Notes under the pieces: model-generated
What the model saw: the letters and a program-made list of their open reading frames with translations, nothing else
Databases searched by the model: none
Told to the model about the DNA's origin: nothing
Position numbers and translations under genes: made by a program
Assembly (NCBI GenBank): GCA_041392805.1
Contig: JAWKLJ010000001.1
Coordinates: 3,596,001 to 3,660,000 of the forward strand
DNA length: 64,000 bases
Origin: Saprospiraceae bacterium
Lineage (GTDB): Bacteria; Bacteroidota; Bacteroidia; Chitinophagales; Saprospiraceae
Reading direction: 5' to 3'
Part shown: positions 25,617-33,608 of the stretch, piece after piece
Position numbering within the stretch: the stretch's first letter is position 1
Layout of the letters: each line of letters begins with the position of its first letter

Positions 25617-26795
25617 ATGAAAGTCCAATTTATCCTTTTCTTAGTGTTAGGCCTATTCCTTAATGCCCGAACTCCTTCTAGTAAAGTACCAAGAACATTA
25701 ACGGAAATAACCCTTACGGGAAGTGGTTATGAACTTGGACTTCAACATGGCAAGAAGCTAAAAAAAGAAATTGGAGAAATCCTCAGCGCCTGGAAAACAA
25801 ATACCTCCAGTCAATTGGGAAAAGACGCTGACGAAGTACTAAAAGATTTTTTTGCCTATGCTTCGTTTACCGAAGCCATAAAAAAATGGACTCCGGACCT
25901 TTATCGAGAGGTTGAAGGTATTGCAGCAGGTTCAGGTCAAGCTTTACAGGATATTTTGGTCTTAAACCTTTTAGATGAATTTTGGGTATATGTAGATAAC
26001 CTGGATAATCATCATTGTAGTGGCGTCGGCGTCCCTTCCATCAATGGCCACCCTAGCTACATCTCACAAAACATGGATCTTGAAAACTATACCGATGGCT
26101 TTCAAATATTGATGCGCCTGAAACGAACCAAAAGTCGGCCAGAACAACTCATTTTAACCCATCCTGGCTTAATCGCTTTAAATGGCTTAAATGAAGAAGG
26201 GATTGGCGTTTGTGTAAATACCCTGATGCAGTTGAAAGCTTCTTCAATGGGTCTGCCCGTTGCCTTTGTTATACGGTACCTCCTTAATGCAACGGAGAAG
26301 GAAGATTTGCTATCGTTTATTCAGACGGTCCATCATGCTTCGGGGCAAAACTATATTATTGGTATCAAGGGGGAAGTATTTGATTTTGAAGCCTCCGCCA
26401 ATAAAGTGGTTCGGTTTAATCCCAACAATGAAAATGGTACGGTTTATCATACCAACCATCCCCTTGTAAATGATGACCTAAAACCATGGTTTAGTCTATT
26501 TGATCCTAATTTGGAGGCAGATGCAAAACCCCTACACTCCAATAGCCACCTCCGGTTAAAAGCCGTAGAGAAAAGGATGACCGCTCAAAAAGCCATTAGT
26601 GAAGACATGATCAAAGAGGCCCTAAGGTCTAGAGATGACCAAAACCATCCGGTATGTAGAACAAACTATGAAAATGGCCATGGATTTACCTTTGCTTCCG
26701 TGATTATGACCCTGGCGGATCACCCCTTCCTGCAAATTCTGGCAGGCCCTCCGGATGAATCCGACTACCAGCGAATTGATTTTAGTAAAAAATAA
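25617..26795 (+). CDS. C45-type acyltransferase/peptidase (AAT family), exported
   Basis: The 392-residue protein resembles acyl-CoA:6-aminopenicillanate acyltransferase, an N-terminal-nucleophile enzyme that cleaves itself before its Cys. The likely nucleophile is Cys134 in DNHHCSGVGVPS, followed by SQNMDLE and ALNGLNEEGIGVCVNTL, the family core. The N-terminus has a hydrophobic stretch (VQFILFLVLGLFLNA), so it is probably exported. The C-terminal CRTNYENGHGFTFASVIMTL also fits the family. The true substrate is likely an amide or peptide conjugate rather than penicillin. A 106-bp inverted-repeat element follows the stop. Confidence 0.85.
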   Translation: MKVQFILFLVLGLFLNARTPSSKVPRTLTEITLTGSGYELGLQHGKKLKKEIGEILSAWKTNTSSQLGKDADEVLKDFFAYASFTEAIKKWTPDLYREVEGIAAGSGQALQDILVLNLLDEFWVYVDNLDNHHCSGVGVPSINGHPSYISQNMDLENYTDGFQILMRLKRTKSRPEQLILTHPGLIALNGLNEEGIGVCVNTLMQLKASSMGLPVAFVIRYLLNATEKEDLLSFIQTVHHASGQNYIIGIKGEVFDFEASANKVVRFNPNNENGTVYHTNHPLVNDDLKPWFSLFDPNLEADAKPLHSNSHLRLKAVEKRMTAQKAISEDMIKEALRSRDDQNHPVCRTNYENGHGFTFASVIMTLADHPFLQILAGPPDESDYQRIDFSKK

Positions 26796-26821
26796 TCTGC
26801 TCTAACAATTAAAAGAAAACC

Positions 26822-26927
26822 TTCTTTGACAAATCTCGTGGGCCATCATAAAAAGAAAACAAAAACGACCAAAGGAAGTGTTGCTTTCTTTTATAATTGC
26901 CTCTAGATCACGAGATTTGTCAAAGAA
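26822..26927. mobile_element. 106-bp MITE-like element, copy A
   Basis: Perfect 19-bp terminal inverted repeats, TTCTTTGACAAATCTCGTG at 26822-26840 and its complement at 26909-26927, flank 68 bases. Those bases also pair imperfectly (GGCCATCATAAAAAGAAA with CTTTCTTTTATAATTGCC). A second element at 63087-63192 has exactly the same length and related ends (15 of 19 positions). The element fills the gap between the C45 gene and the NAD(P)-binding gene, whose ATG lies 12 bases after it. No target duplication is obvious in the A-rich flanks. Confidence 0.7.
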
Positions 26928-26938
26928 CAAAAAAAACA

Positions 26939-27628
26939 ATGAGAACCTCCCCCTTATCTGTGGTTATGCTAGGCGCAACGGGCGCCGTTGGAGAGCAGAC
27001 CGTGAAAAAACTGCTGACCATTCCGGCAATCGAACACCTAAGTCTATTAGGCCGTCGGCCCCTTTCGGACCTGCCCGACCCTAAGTCGATCGTCCATCAG
27101 CACCAAATTGATATATTTGACACCTCCACCTATCAACATTTACTGCCAGGACACCACATAGCTATTTGTACCTTAGGCGTGGGTCAACCTTCCAAAACGA
27201 GTAAAGCTGATTTCATAAAAATCGATAAACTGGCTGTACTTGATTTTGCCACGGCCTGTAAAAAAGCAGGTATTCGCCATTTCGAACTGCTCGCTTCCGT
27301 TGGGATCAATGCCAACTCCTCCTCTTTCTATCTGCGCACCAAAGGTGAGTTGGTGGAGGAATTAACAGCCCTTCAATTTGAACGCCTCAGCATCTTCCAA
27401 CCCTCCATGATCTTGACCCCCAACAATCGGTATGGATTGCTCCAAGGGCTTACGCTCTTCATTTGGCCCCTGCTACACCCCTTACTCCTGGGTAGCCTAC
27501 GCCAATACCGTGGTATTCCGGTAGACGTGCTGGGAAAAGCGATGGCCATCAATATCCTGGGTAATAAAACGGGCGTAGAACGGTTGAGTTGGGATGATTT
27601 TTGGAGACTTGCTGAGCGGAAGGAGTAG
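26939..27628 (+). CDS. NAD(P)-binding Rossmann-fold protein (TIP30/HTATIP2-like)
   Basis: From the ATG at 26939 the product has 229 residues. The N-terminal SVVMLGATGAVGEQTVKKLL (residues 6-25) is the glycine-rich dinucleotide-binding motif of atypical short-chain dehydrogenases. ICTLGVGQPSKTSKADF and GIRHFELLASVGINANSSSFYLRTKGELVEE, with the Y-x-x-x-K pair, match the HTATIP2/Atu3099-like group. FQPSMILTP is also typical. A TTG at 26897 lies inside the MITE-like element and is unlikely. Function is probably redox or regulatory NADPH binding; no substrate can be given. Confidence 0.85.
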   Translation: MRTSPLSVVMLGATGAVGEQTVKKLLTIPAIEHLSLLGRRPLSDLPDPKSIVHQHQIDIFDTSTYQHLLPGHHIAICTLGVGQPSKTSKADFIKIDKLAVLDFATACKKAGIRHFELLASVGINANSSSFYLRTKGELVEELTALQFERLSIFQPSMILTPNNRYGLLQGLTLFIWPLLHPLLLGSLRQYRGIPVDVLGKAMAINILGNKTGVERLSWDDFWRLAERKE

Positions 27629-27737
27629 GAATAATTCCTGGCTGTCTTGCGGGCTGCATGTCTTGGCTGTTTTTTTTGGACGGGGAGGTAATGGAGGGAA
27701 GTTCATAGGGAGAGGGTGCGGAAGAAATCATACATCC

Positions 27738-28133
27738 TAACGTCAGGTTTGCGTACTTGTGGTCTTTTATAGGCTAGGGTGACAGGGTTTTACCAGGATG
27801 CTTGGCTGTAAAGTTTGCTTTTCCACCTTTTCGCGGGAAAAGGTGGAGCCAAAACCGCCGCCTGACGCATCTTCAGCCTTCGGACGACGAAGTCTCCTTA
27901 GATTGTCCTTCGGCAGACGAAGTCGGCTAAAACAGTCTTCCACTACGTTGCACAAAAAGAAACTCGCCATTGGGTTTGGGTGACCACTTAAACATTGTTG
28001 ATTGTCAATTGTTTACAGCTGAGCCTGGTTGCTTCGAAGCTCAAACAGTTTTTTGTGCGGGCTCTTCGTTTCAGACTGTTTTTTAACGCCGAATCTGCTA
28101 ATGGCGGACTCCTTCATGGCAAACCTCACGTTA
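27738..28133. repeat. About 400-bp dispersed repeat, intact copy
   Basis: This sequence recurs downstream at 30103-30344 plus 31640-31815 in the same orientation, where it is split by an IS110-family element. It contains a perfect 11-bp hairpin (TCCACCTTTTC at 27822-27832, complement 27837-27847). Two copies of a 17-base palindromic unit, CTTCGGACGACGAAGTC-like, lie at 27078-relative positions 27078+816... that is, at 27894 minus 16 (27878-27894) and at 27908-27924. The second copy has three such units. No ORF is shared in frame between the copies, so it is more likely a non-coding element. Confidence 0.75.
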
Positions 28134-28457
28134 CATCCTACACAAATTGCGCTCTCCCAGCAGCCATCATCCCTTATGGGATATTTCGTCGTCCTTACAA
28201 ATGACAACTAGCTGGGGTATTTAAACTTTGAAACGGCTAACAGCCTAAGGCCTCATTCGGCAAGCTGGAGCTTGCAACCCAGACCCGCAGACAAGCAAAG
28301 CTTGTAGCGAACACCTATAATAGTGAGTGGTTGCTGTGAGCCAAAGTCAATGCAGCGACAACCTAGCAAATCTGAGCAGACGAAATACCCGGAGGGATTT
28401 TATTTCATCTAGCCTTTTGCCTACTTTGTGAATCTGGTTTAAATTAATTGGATTGCC
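28134..28457. other. Intergenic region upstream of the sulfatase
   Basis: No gene is visible in these 324 bases. They contain an imperfect inverted pair, GGGATATTTCGTC at about 28168-28180 and GACGAAATACCC at about 28379-28390. Two small hairpins are GCAAGCTGGAGCTTGC and ACAAGCAAAGCTTGT near 28268-28313. It may be the outer part of the repeat on this side or a separate palindromic remnant. Confidence 0.4.
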
Positions 28458-30026
28458 ATGATAAAAAAGCATACTTCTTATTGGCCGTTCTTATTCGTCT
28501 TTCTGACCACCATAGGTTGTAGCAGTCAAAAGAAAGATCCTGCTAAACCCAATATTCTATTTATATCCATTGATGACCTCCGCCCCGCTTTGGGTGCCTA
28601 CGAAGATACCATAGCGATCACCCCAACCATTGACCAGTTGGCTACTGAGGGCATGACCTTTAGGCAAGTTTATTGTCAGGCAGCCGTTTGTGCGCCTTCG
28701 AGGGCAAGTTTAATGACGGGGCTACGACCAGATGCTACCCGTGTATGGCACCTTGGAGATGAGTTCCGCAAGATTAATCCCAACACGGTTACCATGCCTC
28801 AGTATTTCGCTAAGTTTGGGTACCATACCGTCAATATTGGAAAGATCTTTCATAATTATATGCCAGACTCCATTTCTTGGGATGAGCCGGACCTTCGTCC
28901 TGCTCGTTATGTGCGCAAGGATTGGTTAAATAGAGATGGAGAGACCTTTTACATTAGCAAAGCAATAAACGAGTCTCAAGCTAGAAAAAGAGATTCTTTA
29001 TTGAAGCTAATGCCTATCAGGTATGCAGATGGATGGAATACAGGTCCTGCATGGGAGGCAGCCGATGTTCATGACACGATGTACTATGATGGCGCCCAGA
29101 CCGCATTAGCTAAACAAACACTTACCCGCTTGTCTAAAACAAACACTCCCTTTTACCTGGGGCTAGGCTATTTTCGCCCGCACCTTCCTTTTGCGGTGCC
29201 AAAGCAATACTGGGATATGTATGACCCCGATAAAATGCCCTTAGCTGCCAACCAGGAAATCCCCGAAAATGCGCCCTTGCATGCTATGAATTCTATGTAT
29301 GAATTAAGACACTATGATGGTTTTCAACATATTGGTCATCCTACGTCTTCTTATAGAATGAGTGAAGACACTGTGCGCATTTTAAGGCAGGGCTATTACG
29401 CAAGTGTAAGCTATATAGATGCTTTATTAGGCGACCTTATTGCCCACATGAAAATGCTGGGAATTTATGAAAACACCATTATTATTATTTGGGGAGACCA
29501 TGGCTGGAAATTAGGCGACCATAATAGTTGGGGGAAAATGACGAATTATAATATCGATTTGAAAGTACCGGTCATCATTCGATATCCAAACCAAGAAAAC
29601 CCGGGGGCCCAAACGAATGCTATTACAGAGTTGGTAGATCTATTTCCTTCCTTATGCGAATTGGCAGGTTTAGAAATTCCTGACTATATGCAAGGCACTA
29701 GCTTTGTACCTTTACTTAAAAACCCGAGCCTTCCGTGGAAACGTGCTGCTTTTAGCCAGTTTCATCGCCGGCCAAAAGTCTCGGCAGATGGGAAACGATA
29801 TATGGGTTATTCCCTAAATACCCAAAAATATCATTACATAGAATGGTACACTTGGGATGAAAAAACGGGAACCAGAGGGGAACTGAAAAGTACCGAATTA
29901 TATGATAGTGAAAATGATCCACATGAGACCATCAATATTGCCCAAATGCCCACACTTAGTGAAGTAAACAAAGCCTTATCAAAACAACTTGCTGAAGGAT
30001 GGCGAAAGGCGTTGCCGAATGATTAG
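28458..30026 (+). CDS. Sulfatase (iduronate-2-sulfatase-like), lipoprotein
   Basis: Sulfatases hydrolyse sulfate esters using a formylglycine made from Cys or Ser. The 522-residue protein has a lipoprotein signal (FLTTIGCSSQ, Cys21), metal-binding ISIDDLRPALG (Asp39-Asp40), and the signature CAPSRASLMTG with the modified residue at Cys78. GDHGWKLGDHNSWGK provides the second metal-site half. HLGDEFRK and RPHLPFAVPKQYWDMYDPD are typical of iduronate-2-sulfatase relatives, so a sulfated polysaccharide (algal or glycosaminoglycan) is the likely substrate. No formylglycine-generating enzyme or polysaccharide utilisation genes are adjacent. The gene lies between two direct repeat copies. Confidence 0.92.
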   Translation: MIKKHTSYWPFLFVFLTTIGCSSQKKDPAKPNILFISIDDLRPALGAYEDTIAITPTIDQLATEGMTFRQVYCQAAVCAPSRASLMTGLRPDATRVWHLGDEFRKINPNTVTMPQYFAKFGYHTVNIGKIFHNYMPDSISWDEPDLRPARYVRKDWLNRDGETFYISKAINESQARKRDSLLKLMPIRYADGWNTGPAWEAADVHDTMYYDGAQTALAKQTLTRLSKTNTPFYLGLGYFRPHLPFAVPKQYWDMYDPDKMPLAANQEIPENAPLHAMNSMYELRHYDGFQHIGHPTSSYRMSEDTVRILRQGYYASVSYIDALLGDLIAHMKMLGIYENTIIIIWGDHGWKLGDHNSWGKMTNYNIDLKVPVIIRYPNQENPGAQTNAITELVDLFPSLCELAGLEIPDYMQGTSFVPLLKNPSLPWKRAAFSQFHRRPKVSADGKRYMGYSLNTQKYHYIEWYTWDEKTGTRGELKSTELYDSENDPHETINIAQMPTLSEVNKALSKQLAEGWRKALPND

Positions 30027-30102
30027 TATAGAAAGACATCGGGAGTTTATCCAGGAAGTGTTTTGCGAAACTTCTGATGTCTGAGACGAGGCTTTTTAAT
30101 AC

Positions 30103-30344
30103 CTTAACCTCAGGTTTGAGTACTTATGGTCTTTTATAGGCTTGGGTGACAGGGTTTTACCAGGATGCTTGGCTGTAAAGTTTGCTTTTCCACCTTTTCG
30201 CGGGAAAAGGTGGAGCCAAAACCGCCGCCTGACGCATCTTCGGCCTTCGGACGACGGAGTCGGTCTTCGAACGATGAAGTCTACTTAGGTTGTCCTTCGG
30301 CAGACGAAGTCGGCTAAAACAGTCTTCCACTACGTTGCACAAAA
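30103..30344. repeat. Dispersed repeat, second copy, left part
   Basis: Closely matches 27738-27957, including the 11-bp hairpin. It carries one extra 17-base palindromic unit: units at 30245-30261, 30265-30281 and 30295-30311. Homology to the intact copy stops at 30344/30345, where the IS110-family element begins, and resumes at 31640. Confidence 0.75.
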
Positions 30345-30381
30345 TGAACTGTGTTAAAAAGCAAGCAAAAGAGTGATATTT

Positions 30382-31406
30382 TTATGCTTTTTGATTTTTT
30401 TCGTGATATTGGTTGTCAAAAGGAATACCTGATTTGACGACCGCGAAAGCTTGCCGTAATAGTTTGTGCATAACCGCCACCATCACTTTTTTATGAGGTT
30501 TTCCATTAGCCCTGAGTCTTTGGTAAAGAGTTTTGCAAACCTGATTATGTTTTATAGCGCTGTTAGCTCCCATGTATAAACTTCCCCTAATCCGAGATGT
30601 ACCATGTTTAGTTATTCTTCCTCTTATTCTGACAGAGCTGCCCGAGTCGTGCTGATAAGGTATTACCCCAATAAACTTTAGTAGTTTTTTATGGCAATCA
30701 AAATCTTTAAAACCATTGGTTTCGGTGATTAATAAATCAGCCGTTTTAGGACCAATTCCAATGACGGAAGTTATTAATTCAAAAACTTGCTTATATTCTT
30801 CATCTCTGATTTCACTTAGTTCTTTTTCTAACTGTTGAATTTGAAGCTCAATGGTATCAAGGGTTTGTTGCAAAGCTTGACGGGCTACAGCTATTGTAAA
30901 CAAATATTGATCGAGTGCATGTAATTGATTACGAAGCATTTGCCTTTGTTTACCCAAGGCATTCAAGACCATTAGAAGTTGTTTTCGTTCTTTTAAAATA
31001 CCTCTTTTGGATTGATAAACAGGTAAGTCCATCGTTCTTTTAAAATACCTCTTTTGGATTGATAAACAGGTAAGTCCATCACTTGTCCCATATGGGCTAA
31101 TGCTCTGGCGCAAGATTGATCATTCTTGCTAATCATGCCAATGGCATTCATATAATTATTACTTCTACGAGGATTGACTACTGAAAAAGTAAAATCATAT
31201 TTTGATAGTACCTCGATCAATTTGTTGCTGTAAGTACCGGTATGTTCCAGTACGATATAATCCACTTTCGGATTTAGGGTGCATACCCAGGCTTCAATTT
31301 CAGCCAGGGTGTTCCCAAGTACAGTATCAATCCAATGATTTTTAAAATAACTGTAATCAAGTTTGGCTTTACTGACATCTACTCCGTAAATTGTTTTTTT
31401 TAACAT
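30382..31406 (-). pseudogene. IS110-family transposase, frameshifted by a 47-bp duplication
   Basis: The N-terminal part (from ATG 31406) has the DEDD RuvC-like domain: YGVDVSKAKLD, LEHTGTYSNKL, SVVNPRRSNN and SKNDQSCARALAHMG. The C-terminal part has the Transposase_20 domain: VIGIGPKTADLLI, LLKFIGVIPYQHDSGSSVRIRG and ITKHGTSRIRGSLY. The two parts are in different frames because a 47-base segment is perfectly duplicated at 30987-31080; both reading frames therefore contain MDLPVYQSKRGILKER. Removing one copy restores a single frame of about 325 residues, the normal family length. Also, where the family usually has D-x-x-D-A, this protein has D-Q-S-C-A, so one catalytic acid may be lost. Confidence 0.85.
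30987..31080. repeat. Perfect 47-bp tandem duplication inside the transposase
   Basis: Copy 1 covers 30987-31033 and copy 2 covers 31034-31080; they are identical. Because 47 is not a multiple of three, the duplication shifts the transposase reading frame. Perfect identity suggests it is recent or an assembly artefact. Confidence 0.95.
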
Positions 31407-31639
31407 GGTGTGAGCTTAAAAGTGAAATAATGGATCTATCCCTGGCAGAAAATCATCGTAACGCAGGCTCAAGGCCTAATGAACTGTCCTTTCTTGAGAG
31501 GATAGATCTAGGAGCGGGGACTACCATTTTGTAAGGAATTTAATCCAAAAAACTCTCAGTCTTTATCCACTCCTACATTCTATAAGATAATTATTTTCAC
31601 TTTTTTGCTCATACTTTTCTCATCTTTTTAAAGGTACGA
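31407..31639 (-). ncRNA. Candidate IS110 bridge RNA region
   Basis: IS110-group elements encode a structured bridge (seek) RNA in the non-coding end upstream of the transposase, which guides target choice. Here the 233 bases upstream of the transposase ATG are non-coding, against only 37 bases on the other side. They contain an 11-bp stem (31431-31441 with 31500-31510, one G-T pair) enclosing a 58-base loop, as expected for a bridge-RNA stem-loop. I could not verify donor or target guide loops by eye, so this is an inference from element layout. Confidence 0.5.
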
Positions 31640-31815
31640 AGAAACTCGCCATTGGGTTTGGGTGATCACTTAAACATGGTTGATTGTCAATTATTTACAG
31701 CTGAGTCTGGTTGCTTCGAAGCTCAAACAGTTTTTTGTGCGGGCTCTTCGTTTCAGACTGTTTTTTAACGCCGAATCTGCTAATGGCGGACGCCTTCATC
31801 GCAAACCTCACATTA
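31640..31815. repeat. Dispersed repeat, second copy, right part
   Basis: Matches 27959-28133 of the intact copy with a few substitutions, for example GACGCCTTCATCGC against GACTCCTTCATGGC near the end. Homology fades after about 31815. From there to 31973 I see no gene. Confidence 0.75.
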
Positions 31816-31973
31816 ACTTATTTAATTTACAATCTACACTTAGTTTTTGTCTACTGAAAAAGGCTTTCACCAGCTAGTAAAAATCCTTCGTAAAGAGCAG
31901 GTGCCTATACTACGTACACCCAGCGCAAAGCCCTCAATAGACTTGTTCACCCGGCGCCTCAAATGGCTGCAAG

Positions 31974-33098
31974 CTACACCTTCAGAAATAATCGATTCCG
32001 GTAAAGGAAATAGAGAAAAAGCCATACCAATCCCAGCGCACCCACCGTTTGCCAAATCTCGTGCCAGGATTCGGCTGAATGCCGGTAAATTCCCTCAAAG
32101 AGCAAACGCGAAGTATGGCGAAAATCAATAAACCGATAAGCCAGATAAATCGTCAGGGAGTTGAGGCCGATCACCCGGAAGAAAAAAGCCCATTTTTGAT
32201 AGCCCAAGACGTCGATAATGGCGTAGAATAAGCCCAGCGAAAGAAAGGCCATCCCGCCGGTCAGTAAAATAAAGGAGCTTGTCCAGAGGTGTTTATTGAT
32301 GGGGAAGTGCAGCCCCCAGAGCAAGCCCAGGGCGATTCCCCCGATCCCCAGCAGTCCCAGCTTTTGTATTTTCTGCCAGTCTCGATCTGGGCTGCGGAGT
32401 ATATCGCCACCAAAGGCGCCCAACATGGTCAGACAAAGGGCGGGGAGCTGGGTGAGCAGCCCGAGTTCATCATAAGTCTGCTGCAAGAGCCGCCCTGGCA
32501 GGAAAGTGCGGTCAAACCATCCGACCAGATTGCCTTCAAATGAAAGGTCCCCTGCGCCATATCCCGGCACCGGAATGAGAAAGAGGGCCGCATAGTAGGC
32601 CAGCAGGATGCCCGCGATCCACCCAATACGCCCACGCGGACTGAAGTGCAGATACAGCAGCGTTGTAACAAATCCGGCAATACCGATCCGGCCCAGCACG
32701 CTCACGAAGCGGATCTGCGAAGGTTCAAAAAAAGGTACCGGTGCATTTTTATAAAGGATTCCTAGTCCGACGAGGATTAAAAGGCGCTTTCCGGCTTTTT
32801 TGTAGAGATCCGAATGGGGAAGGTGCTTGCTTCGTGCGCTGCTGAGCGAAAACGAAAGCGATACACCTGCAATAAAAAGAAAGAGCGGGAAAATAAAGTC
32901 ATAAAAGGTAAAGCCATTCCATGCAGGGTGCTCAAACTGGGCAGCCAGGGCATCGACCCATGGCAGGCCAGTTTTACCGCCCAGCAGGACGAAAAAGCTC
33001 CCCCCGCCGGAAATCATCAACATATCGAAACCGCGAAGGCTATCAACGGAAGCAAGCCGGCGGGCGCTTGGTGCAGACGTAGAAGTGGCTGTAGACAT
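31974..33098 (-). CDS. HGSNAT-like acyltransferase membrane protein (DUF5009/COG4299)
   Basis: The 374-residue integral membrane protein has about ten hydrophobic segments. It begins with the family signature RLASVDSLRGFDMLMISGGG (about 12-31), followed by FTFYDFIFPLFLFIAGVSLSFS. This matches the heparan-alpha-glucosaminide N-acetyltransferase-like family, which moves acyl groups across membranes onto sugars. The gene is visibly richer in GC than its surroundings (about 60% in the 180 bases counted at 32281-32460), and the tRNA array and repeats flank it, so lateral transfer is likely. The nearby sulfatase could point to shared sulfated-glycan metabolism, but this is speculation. Confidence 0.85.
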   Translation of the reverse strand: MSTATSTSAPSARRLASVDSLRGFDMLMISGGGSFFVLLGGKTGLPWVDALAAQFEHPAWNGFTFYDFIFPLFLFIAGVSLSFSLSSARSKHLPHSDLYKKAGKRLLILVGLGILYKNAPVPFFEPSQIRFVSVLGRIGIAGFVTTLLYLHFSPRGRIGWIAGILLAYYAALFLIPVPGYGAGDLSFEGNLVGWFDRTFLPGRLLQQTYDELGLLTQLPALCLTMLGAFGGDILRSPDRDWQKIQKLGLLGIGGIALGLLWGLHFPINKHLWTSSFILLTGGMAFLSLGLFYAIIDVLGYQKWAFFFRVIGLNSLTIYLAYRFIDFRHTSRLLFEGIYRHSAESWHEIWQTVGALGLVWLFLYFLYRNRLFLKV

Positions 33099-33184
33099 AA
33101 GCGATGGATTTTGAATGCCTTAAAATAGTGATTTAGACTTAATGCTGTATGCGAAAAATAATTTCATTGGAGAGAAACCAGGGT

Positions 33185-33209
33185 GATGTCGGTGAAAAAC
33201 ACCGACATC
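33185..33209. terminator. Hairpin at the 3' end of the tRNA array
   Basis: A perfect 10-bp stem, GATGTCGGTG (33185-33194) with CACCGACATC (33200-33209), closes a 5-base loop. It lies 26 bases after the last tRNA of the minus-strand array and before the next gene. There is no clear U-run on the minus strand, so it may mark a processing or 3' end site. Confidence 0.55.
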
Positions 33210-33234
33210 TATCTGAAAAGGATTTGGTAGAAAG

Positions 33235-33307
33235 CACTCCCGACGGGGTTCGAACCCGTATCACCTCATAGAAAGTGAGGTATCATAAACCCTTAGACGA
33301 CAGGAGT
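33235..33307 (-). tRNA. tRNA-Glu (anticodon TTC)
   Basis: A 73-base cloverleaf: acceptor ACTCCTG with CGGGAGT, anticodon stem CCTCA/TGAGG with loop CTTTCTA (anticodon TTC), T arm ACGGG-TTCGAAC-CCCGT. Discriminator G; CCA is not encoded. An A at position 1 is unusual for tRNA-Glu. Last gene of the array in transcription order. Confidence 0.88.
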
Positions 33308-33312
33308 AAAAG

Positions 33313-33386
33313 TTGGCCCGACAGGAGTTGAACCTGCACCACTCGGTTTAAAAGACCGATGCTCTGCGCAATTGAGCTACGAGCCA
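33313..33386 (-). tRNA. tRNA-Lys (anticodon TTT)
   Basis: A 74-base cloverleaf: acceptor TGGCTCG with CGGGCCA, D arm GCTC/GAGC, anticodon stem TCGGT/ACCGA with loop CTTTTAA (anticodon TTT), T loop TTCAACT. Discriminator A; no encoded CCA. Only five bases separate it from tRNA-Glu. Confidence 0.9.
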
Positions 33387-33449
33387 AGATTGTATTCCAA
33401 TTTTATCACCTATCGCGATGACCAGGGGATAAATTTGAAATCATTCTAG

Positions 33450-33521
33450 TGGCAACCCGGGAATCGAACCCTACCCTCCGGTGCTTCAAACCGACGCTCT
33501 CGCCCTGTGAGCTAGGTTGCC
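33450..33521 (-). tRNA. tRNA-Phe (anticodon GAA), irregular T arm
   Basis: A 72-base tRNA: acceptor GGCAACC with GGTTGCC, D arm GCTC/GAGC, anticodon stem TCGGT/ACCGG with loop TTGAAGC (anticodon GAA). Discriminator A. The T stem is short: around loop TTCGATT only GGG/CCC pairs cleanly, with an A-G mismatch next. Position 37 is G, where bacterial tRNA-Phe usually has A. It is probably a tRNA gene but may be poorly functional. Confidence 0.8.
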
Positions 33522-33529
33522 ATGATTAG

Positions 33530-33602
33530 ACGCGCAGCTGGGAGTTGAACCCAGAATTACAAGCTTATGAGGCTTGCGTGTTGCCTTTACATCCACTGCA
33601 CG
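33530..33602 (-). tRNA. tRNA-Met (anticodon CAT), irregular D arm
   Basis: A 73-base tRNA: acceptor CGTGCAG with CTGCGCG, anticodon stem CAAGC/GCTTG with loop CTCATAA (anticodon CAT), T arm CTGGG-TTCAACT-CCCAG. The D arm pairs poorly in the normal register (only G10-C25); a shifted TGT/ACA pairing is possible. Anticodon CAT could also be a tRNA-Ile2 if C34 were modified to lysidine. No encoded CCA. Confidence 0.75.
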
Positions 33603-33608
33603 TAAAGG

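Larger units (their letters stand above)
30345..31639 (-). mobile_element. IS110-family insertion sequence with ends defined by empty-site comparison
   Basis: The element interrupts the ~400-bp repeat. The intact copy reads ...GCAC, five A, GAAACTCGCC (27950-27968). Here the left flank ends GCAC plus four A at 30344 and the right flank resumes A GAAACTCGCC at 31640, so about 1,295 bp were inserted with no clear target duplication. That is normal for IS110. The A-run leaves one or two bases of uncertainty. The element has no terminal inverted repeats. It carries one transposase gene (broken) and a long 233-base non-coding end on the transposase 5' side. Confidence 0.8.

Noticed and set aside
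27795..28211. Short frames inside the dispersed repeat on both strands
   Set aside because: Not preserved in frame in the second copy, and the sequence is dominated by hairpins.
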